The notes under the pieces are model-generated. The model searched no databases, had not been told where the DNA came from, and saw nothing but the letters and a program-made list of their open reading frames with translations. The translations under genes and the position numbers were made by a program. 64,000 nt of DNA from Thalassia testudinum (Eukaryota; Streptophyta; Magnoliopsida; Alismatales; Hydrocharitaceae), in NCBI GenBank assembly GCA_037157565.1, contig JAZHRO010000063.1, positions 90,920,001 to 90,984,000 of the forward strand, written 5' to 3'. This document shows positions 57,931 through 64,000 of this stretch, piece by piece (within the stretch, counting starts at the first letter, position 1; each line of letters opens with the position of its first letter).

Positions 57931-58399
57931 GATCGTGTGATTTCAGGCGTTAATTGCAGATCGTACGACTGAGAGACATGGTGTGGATTGTCTGATGCTA
58001 ATCGTGTGGCTGAGATGAGTGTGCCCGCGCAATGAAGAAAGAGCAAAGCAGGTGCTGCTGAGTGCAAATTGAAGGTGGAGCGGACCCTACATGGTGCACT
58101 ATGGGCCATTAATTGTCATATCAACAACCAAAGCTTTCCCGACTTGTTTTAAGGGCTACAAAGGTCCGATTAGGGTAATTTCGGAGCCATTGGACTCTGA
58201 TTTTCGTCTTGAATTCATCTATGCAGCCTGATTGCTCATTTGAGACCTCTTTATACATGTGCTTTTATAACATGGTCGTTAAACGTTAGTTCCAAAAAAT
58301 ATCAATATAAAGATTACATTGAATACATGTGTGCCCTAAAACCCACCAATTTATCGCAATTAAGTCCAAAGGCCCTACAAATTGACTCTAAGTGATATA

Positions 58400-59994
58400 T
58401 GTTGTTAGTTCAACTACTCATATATAACATTTTGATGATTTTACAAAATGAAGAAAATGAAATAAAAAATAAGTGTAGCATATTGTTTCTCTCTGTAATA
58501 ACATAATTGCAGGTTTCATAAAGTTTTCCAAGACGGGAGATTAAAAGCGTGAAGACAAGTAGCATAAGTATTAGGTCATAGGCTTTTTCATGAAAACTTT
58601 CAAAGGTTGTAATTTTCATTTTATTTAAGTATAGAAATGTTGTAAAGAGCCCCCAAACATAACCTATAAATAGCTAACTTAGGCTCTCTACACTTAGGAT
58701 AAATTAGAAACAAAAACCTAACACAAAAACTCTTATCAGATGTCTAGAACAATTGTCAGACGTCTGATTTTCCACTTTAAGACGTCTGACAAGTGTCTCA
58801 GACGTCTAACTTCCTATAGTTCGGCCTGCAGCTTCTGTCTTCGTAAACATCAGTCGAAGAACTCCTCTATCAGACATCCATAACCTCATCCAGACATCTG
58901 ATATTTTACCTGGACGTCTTCAGACTAACCGTTAGAATAAGCACATATCTTCGTTCTACAGATAACAGGCAAAATGTATTTCCAAACGTATGGACATGCT
59001 TCCAAACGTCTACCTTTGGATCGTTGCCCATGTATTTCTATGCGTATCTCATTACACCCATAAAATCTTTTGTCAGAAATCGTAGCGAAGTCTCTTTTGT
59101 TTCCAGACGTCTGGTGATTCCTTCAGACATCCATAACAACATCTGATCCTTTAAATCTAGAACCCTGTTTCGATCTGATGAAAACAGGAATGAATCCACC
59201 CTTTATTAGATGTCCAATAACCTAATCAGACGTCTTATGTGAAAATATCAGATGTCCTTCTTTCGATCCAATGGAGTGAGTTCAGGATGGCCTACAGTAT
59301 TAGACGACCAAAATTGTAATCAGATGTCCTATAAGACGTCTGATCCTAAAATTAGACGTCTGATATTACTGTCAGACTCATCATTACCCTGATTTATGGT
59401 GGATTTCATCCTAATCTCTTGGGATTTGTCTCCAACGGCTAGGAGAACTCTCCCAAGTGTTCTTGAAGGTTCCAAACTTGCCTATAAATAGACTACAACT
59501 CCTCTTAGGCAAGACACACCTCTTGAGATACAATTTCCTTAGAAAAATCACTTGCTTGTTACTCTAAGCTTCATCTTGCCCTTATGCTGTGCCAACACTC
59601 TGATCAAAGGGCAAATCCTCAGGGAGTTCCTTTCATGCTTAGTAGATAAGAAAGTAATTAAAGTATTGGGGTGCTCTATAGGTGTTGTTTTACTGCTTGT
59701 TTTTGTACTTTGGGTATCCGGCCTGTCGGGTCCCCATCTCTTCATTTTGAAGGGAGAAACCTCCGTTTAGGGATCGGAGTTGGGATTTGTAATTGAGGTA
59801 CACTACCCTCGTTTAAGTAGTGTGGTTAGTGGATTGATCACCTTGTGATCGAAAATCCTAAGTCAAGGGATTGGCCTGGGTGGTGGTTTTCACCCATCTT
59901 GGGTTTCCACCTAAAAATCTGGTGCCATCTTTTGTCATTGAATTTTTGAATTACAATATAATATAATTTCACTATTCACCCCCACTCTAGTGCA
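58400..59994 (+). mobile_element. copia2: 5' LTR (about 1.6 kb; start tentative)
   Basis: The end ...TCTAGTGCA lies eight bases before the primer site. The start is placed at TGTTGTTAGTTC (58400) by form only, since the 3' LTR is outside the window. It contains some fifteen AGACGTCTGA-type palindromic motifs between 58735 and 59375, TATA-like CTATAAATAG sites near 58666 and 59483, and a GC-poor U5. The second TATA site is better placed relative to the LTR end. Confidence 0.75.
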
Positions 59995-60002
59995 ATTTTA
60001 TT

Positions 60003-60017
60003 TGATATCAGAGCAGG
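60003..60017 (+). other. Primer binding site of copia2 (initiator tRNA-Met)
   Basis: TGATATCAGAGCAGG differs from the standard TGGTATCAGAGC by one transition. Confidence 0.88.
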
Positions 60018-60042
60018 TTTTTCGCCTACAAGAGTAACATCC

Positions 60043-61728
60043 ATGGAAAGATCACATGGAGGGAAAAGTCATTTCCACGGGCAGATTGGAGGGGCAATCC
60101 ACCACTCGACCACCACTCTTGGAAGGGATAAACTACACTTATGGAAGCTGAGATTGAAGATGTGGCTTCAAGCCAACGATTTCTCCATTTGGGAGAAATG
60201 CAAATCCACATACATCATTCCTGAGAAACTAGAAAAAGGATACACAGTGGAGCAAATTCATCACCTTGGACTGAATGCTAAGGCAATGAACTCACTCTAC
60301 TGTACACTCAGCTCGGAGGAATTCAACCGCATCAGCCAATGCAAAACTGCCCACGAGATCTGGAGAACCTTGGAGGTAACTCACGAAGGTACGTCTAGAG
60401 TTAAATCCTCAAAGATAAATTTATTATTACAGGAATTCGAAGCCTTTTCAATGGAGAATGAAAGATTTGGGGACATGTACACCCAATTCACGTTAATCAT
60501 GAATAGCCTTAAGTCTTTAGGAAAGACATTTATAAAGGGGGAGCTTCAAGGGAAGCTCCTTCACTCCCTTGGACCCGAGTGGGAGCAAAAGGTAACGGCA
60601 ATAGAAGAAGCCAACAAAATAGAGGATCTAGACATGGAAAATCTACTTGGAAATCTCATGGCTTATGAATCAAAAATGGAGCAAAAGAAGAAATCAATCT
60701 CATTGGAGCCAAAGAAGAAGACTTTAGCCTTTAAAGCGACTTCGGATGATGAGGTAAGTACCGATGATGAAGAATTCATTTTATTAGCTAAAAAGTTTAA
60801 AAAGTTTCTCAGAAATAGAAAAGAGATCAAGGGAAGGAAAAGAGAGGAAGAACCTCTAATTTGCTATAATTGCAAAAAGAGAGGTCACATAAGGAAAGAT
60901 TGTCCCTTACTCAAAAGAGATGATGAGAAGAAACCCAAGAAGTCTTCCAACTACAAGATCTCCAAGCCGAAGGGATTCAAGAAGAAGGCATTTCAAGCAA
61001 CATGGGATGACTCCACCTCCGAAGAAGAAGAGGAGGAAGCAAATGAAGAAATGGCATGCTTGGGATTAATGGCAACAAATGATGCTTCTGAGTCTAAATC
61101 TAAGGAACCTGAGGTAAACTCTTATTCTTTAGATGAATTACAAGATGCTTTTGATTCACTATATGTAGATCTTAAGAAAACAAAAACCCAAAGCAAGGTT
61201 TTAAAAGAAGAAAACTTAGAAAATAAGAAATTAATCGATGATCTTGAAGACTAGTAGAATCTAATTCTTACAAAAGAAACCACTACCTTAAATATGCAAA
61301 TAAGAAATCTAATGATTGAGAAAGAGTCATTAACAAATGATTTGTATACGGCAATGAGTGAACAAAAATTTCTAGATAGAGAAGAATTACTCGACAAAAT
61401 CCATGTACTTGAAAAATCAAACTCCTTTAAAAAGGATGAAAATAGCTTACTTAGAGTAGAGATTAGGGCTCTAGAAGATAAACTAGACATAATGAAAATA
61501 GAGATCAATCACCTCAAAGAAAAATCAAATCAACTTCTTGAGGACCTAGCCAAATTTACAAAGGGGAAAGATAACTTGGACAAGCTCATTGCCCATCAAA
61601 AACCTTCCTCAAGTAAATTTGGACTAGGCTTTTATGAACCTAGTCAAAGTGAGCCAAAAAAGGACCTTCCTCTAGAGGAGACCACTAACAAAAACGGATC
61701 CACATTACAATGGATACCGAAAAGATAA
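60043..61728 (+). pseudogene. copia2 gag (Sirevirus-like, long coiled-coil tail)
   Basis: From the ATG at 60043: LWKLRLKMWLQANDFSIWE, AMNSLYCTLSSEEFNRIS and HEIWRTLEVTHEGTSRVK (UBN2 domain, residues ~30-200), then KKKTLAFKATSDDE. The zinc knuckle CYNCKKRGHIRKDC is at 60862-60903, followed by an acidic region. Two adjacent TAGs (61252-61257) interrupt the frame, which then continues as a Leu/Lys/Glu coiled coil and ends LQWIPKR with TAA at 61726-61728. The tail and the WIPK end match Sirevirus Gag organisation. The stops sit where Gln-Gln would fit. Confidence 0.9.
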
Positions 61729-62338
61729 CTCTCACTTTGTTTTGTAGGGATGAAAGGACATCATAATGTCAAAGATTTAATATACAAAATGAAGGATGGA
61801 TGACTCAAATTAGAAAGACCTATAGAAACACCAAGTCACCAACGAAGATCTTTTGTAGGAGGAAGGAGGTCTATAAGAAAGAAGGCAAGGAGACCACCAC
61901 CACCAAGGAGGACAATGGGTGATGGACTCCGGATGCTCCAAACATATGACAGGAGACAAGCACCTATTTTTGGACCTCCAACCTACGGATGGAGGAACGA
62001 TCACATTTGACAACAACCACAAGGGCCATATTATTGGCCTTGGTAAAATAGGTAACCCTCTCTCTCCCATCTCAAATGTTTCTCTAATTAAAGGACTAAA
62101 ACATAATCTTTTAAGTGTCAATCAAATATGTGATAAGAGCTTTAAAGTAGTGTTTACTTCAAAAATGTTTGAAATTATGCATGCATTAACCAATGAAACC
62201 CTTCTTAAGGGAACTAGATTTAAAGACATTTATGTCATAGAATTTGATAAAAATGGCACTTATGAATGTCTTATAGCAAATGATGAGTTAAGTATATGGC
62301 ATAGAAGACTAGGACATGTTCATGTGAAGCTGGTTTAA
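61729..62338 (+). pseudogene. copia2 protease and GAG-pre-integrase region
   Basis: In a new frame: WVMDSGCSKHMTGD (active site D-S-G, about 61917-61957), GGTITFDNNHKGHIIGLGKIG, GLKHNLLSVNQICD, and LSIWHRRLGHV, the histidine pair that starts the integrase zinc finger. A frameshift near 62335 then puts CDLCKLGK (the cysteine pair) in another frame. The upstream 61740-61915 stretch is poorly readable. This part would process the polyprotein. Confidence 0.85.
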
Positions 62339-63110
62339 AACTAGCTAAACATGAACTAGTCCAAGGTCTTCCTAAAGGAAAATTTTTAAATGAGCCTATC
62401 TGTGATTTATGTAAATTAGGTAAAATTATGAAATCTAGTTTTAAAAGCAAAGAAGTTATATCCACATTAAGACCTTTAAAACTACTTCACCTAGATCTAT
62501 TTGGACCTACAAAATATGAGAGCCTTAGTGGATGCAAATATTACCTTGTAATTGTAAATGATTTTTCGAGGTTTTCATGGGTCTCCTTCTTGAGATCCAA
62601 AGGAGTGTTTTCCGTCTTTCTATTTTTTGTAGGAAAGTTCAAACTGAAAAAGGCTACCAAATCACTCGTATCCGTAGTGATCATGGGGGCGAGTTTGAAA
62701 ATTCCTTATTTGATGATTTTTGTCAAGAGCATAGTATTACTCATGAGTTTTCTTTTCCCCGAACATCTCAACAAAATGGGGTGGTTGAGAGAAAGAACCG
62801 TACTCTTCAAGAGTGTGCTCGAACATTGCTCATAGACTCGGGGTTATCGGAGTACTTTTGGGCTGAGGCAGTTAACATGGCTTGTTACGTGTTAAATCGC
62901 ACCATAATTCAATCCAGGTTGTGAAAAACTTATTTTGAACTATACTATGGGAAAATACCCAAGATTAGTTATTTTAAAGTTTTTAAATGTCAATGTTTTA
63001 TTTTGAATACCTGCTCTAATTTAGATAAATTTGATGCCAAAGGTGAAGAAGCCATCTTTATTGGTTATTCCTCACGTAGTAGGCATATCGGGTCTTTAAC
63101 AAGACTACAT
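62339..63110 (+). pseudogene. copia2 integrase
   Basis: KLAKHELVQGLPKGKF, ICDLCKLGK and LKLLHLDLFGPTKYESLSG (first catalytic Asp), then a frame change around 62590-62640 into TRIRSDHGGEFENSLF (second Asp) and RTSQQNGVVERKNRTLQE (Glu). WAEAVNMACYVLNRTI follows and a TGA at 62922-62924. Readable sequence continues as KTYFELYYGKIPKISYFKVF and FDAKGEEAIFIGYSS. The domain order PR-INT-RT is that of Ty1/Copia. The catalytic residues are present but are spread over two frames. Confidence 0.88.
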
Positions 63111-63390
63111 TAATAATGGAGGAAACCCTCCATGTTTCTTTCGATGAATCTCCTCACTCTTCCTCCATTAACCGAGTCAATATGGAAGATGAAGATGATT
63201 CTACTATTGATGTGTCTAACATTCCAAACTCCAATATCCATAATCTTCCAAAAGATTGGATATATCAAAGGGATCATCCCGAAAGCCAAGTCATTGGAAG
63301 TGTTTCTGATGGCATTAAAACCCGATCTCGTTTTAGTTGCTTTTTTGGTCTCTTCGCCTTTGTATCTCAAGTTGAACCCAAGAGGGTCGG
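63111..63390 (+). pseudogene. copia2 integrase-RT spacer
   Basis: A variable acidic/Ser-rich linker between INT and RT with frame breaks; fragments such as NIHNLPKDWIYQRDHPESQVIG are readable near 63235-63300. No separate function is seen. Confidence 0.65.
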
Positions 63391-64000
63391 GGAAGAGTGC
63401 TCCGAAGAACCTTGGATGATGGCCATGCAGGAGGAACTCAACCAATTCCAAAGGAATGAAGTCTGGGATCTAGTACCTAAGCCTGAAGGGCAAACTGTAA
63501 TAGGTACCAAATGGGTATTCCAGAATAAGTTGAATGAATCCGGTATAGTCTTTCGGAACAAGGCTCGACTAGTAGCACAAGGGTACAATCAAGAAGAAGG
63601 AATTGATTTTGATGAGACCTACGCTCACATAGCTCGACTCGAATCGATTCGCATGCTTCTTGCTTATGCCGCCTTTCTTGGCTTTAAACTCTTTCAAATG
63701 GATGTTAAGAGCGTGTTGCTTAACGAATTCATTAAGGAGGAAGTTTTTGTAAAACAACCTCCTGGTTTTGAGTCTCATGATAAGCCTCATTTTGTCTATA
63801 AATTAAATAAGGCACTATATGGTCTAAAGCAAGCTCCTAGAGCTTGGTATGAAAGGCTCAAAGACTACCTGTTAAATGCAAAATTATCTATAAGGGAAGT
63901 TGATTCCACATTATTCATTAAAAGAAAAGGAAAAGACATTTTATTAGTTCAAATATATGTAAATGATATTATATTTGGTGCTACTAATGAATCTATGTGC
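63391..64000 (+). pseudogene. copia2 reverse transcriptase (continues beyond window)
   Basis: An open frame runs about 200 codons to the window end: EEPWMMAMQEELNQF, TKWVFQNKLNESG, KARLVAQGYNQEEGIDFDETYA, LFQMDVKS, VFVKQPPGFE, KLNKALYGLKQAPRAWYERL and LLVQIYVNDIIFG. This is the Ty1/Copia RVT_2 domain. The catalytic YVDD box reads YVND, so the first metal-binding Asp of the pair is lost (GAT to AAT). MDVKSVLLNEF also differs from the usual MDVKSAFLNG. The enzyme would be inactive even though this stretch has no stop. Confidence 0.92.

Larger units (their letters stand above)
56918..58399 (-). mobile_element. Minus-strand Athila-type LTR (boundaries approximate)
   Basis: On the minus strand it contains, in order: a GC-rich upstream region with a tRNA-like module (57851-57930), TATA-like CCTATAAAAGGCCC (57487-57500), a transcribed leader, the U5 block (57021-57045) and an ACAATGTAC-like stretch seen near the 3' end of the other Athila LTRs. 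The lower edge was set from the usual 100-150 bp spacing between the U5 block and LTR end. The upper edge is the copia2 start. I found no duplication or primer site, so solo versus truncated LTR is undecided. Confidence 0.5.

Noticed and set aside
58735..59375. Regularly repeated AGACGTCT motifs resembling a CRISPR-like array
   Set aside because: The repeats are short palindromes with irregular spacing, embedded in a plant LTR, with no cas genes.

Overview
This 64 kb window is nuclear DNA of a flowering plant. It consists almost entirely of LTR retrotransposons nested inside one another. I see no intact host gene, no standard tRNA or rRNA gene and no CRISPR array. Evidence for a plant: Athila-type Ty3/Gypsy elements with tRNA-Asp-like primer sites and DLGAS-type proteases, Sirevirus-like Ty1/Copia elements with initiator-tRNA-Met primer sites and repeated polypurine tracts, and a piece of the plastid gene petA. 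I cannot name the species.

Layout. (1) 1-7943: a minus-strand Gypsy element ('D') with a gag-like fragment, leader, primer site and LTR. Its gag is split by a plus-strand solo LTR (500-4729, TSD GTCGG). (2) 7944-8243 and 37219-56917: a plus-strand Athila-like element ('outer B'). Its 5' LTR was hit by another member of the same family, 'inner B' (8244-37218). (3) The second LTR of inner B was then hit three ways: by a solo LTR (12170-13568, TSD CTAAG), and by a large minus-strand Athila ('Athila-1', 13785-36506) with LTRs of about 5.09 kb, gag-PR-RT-RNaseH-INT remnants and a plastid DNA insertion in RT. The lower LTR of Athila-1 itself carries a CpG-rich solo LTR (15840-18543, TSD ATACC). (4) The gag of outer B is interrupted by 'copia1' (39052-54270, TSD AAATC), a Sirevirus-like element reduced to gag. 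(5) The 5' LTR of copia1 is interrupted by 'Athila-3' (40094-50637, TSD GTAAA), which keeps gag and protease but has lost RT, RNase H and almost all of INT. (6) About 56918-58399: a minus-strand Athila-type LTR. (7) 58400-64000: 'copia2', a Sirevirus-like element with 5' LTR, gag, PR, INT and RT, running off the window end.

Nothing here looks able to move by itself. Every coding region has stops, frameshifts, deletions or lost catalytic residues. Most in-frame stops sit where a glutamine codon is expected, as deamination of methylated cytosine would produce. The more interesting signals are in non-coding parts: family-specific palindrome clusters in the LTRs, one of which (AGACGTCT type) is shared almost base for base between a Gypsy and a Copia LTR; small hairpins exactly at LTR starts; tRNA-like modules upstream of two LTR promoters; a 16-base leader motif identical in two different Gypsy families; and a U5 block common to every Athila-type LTR.
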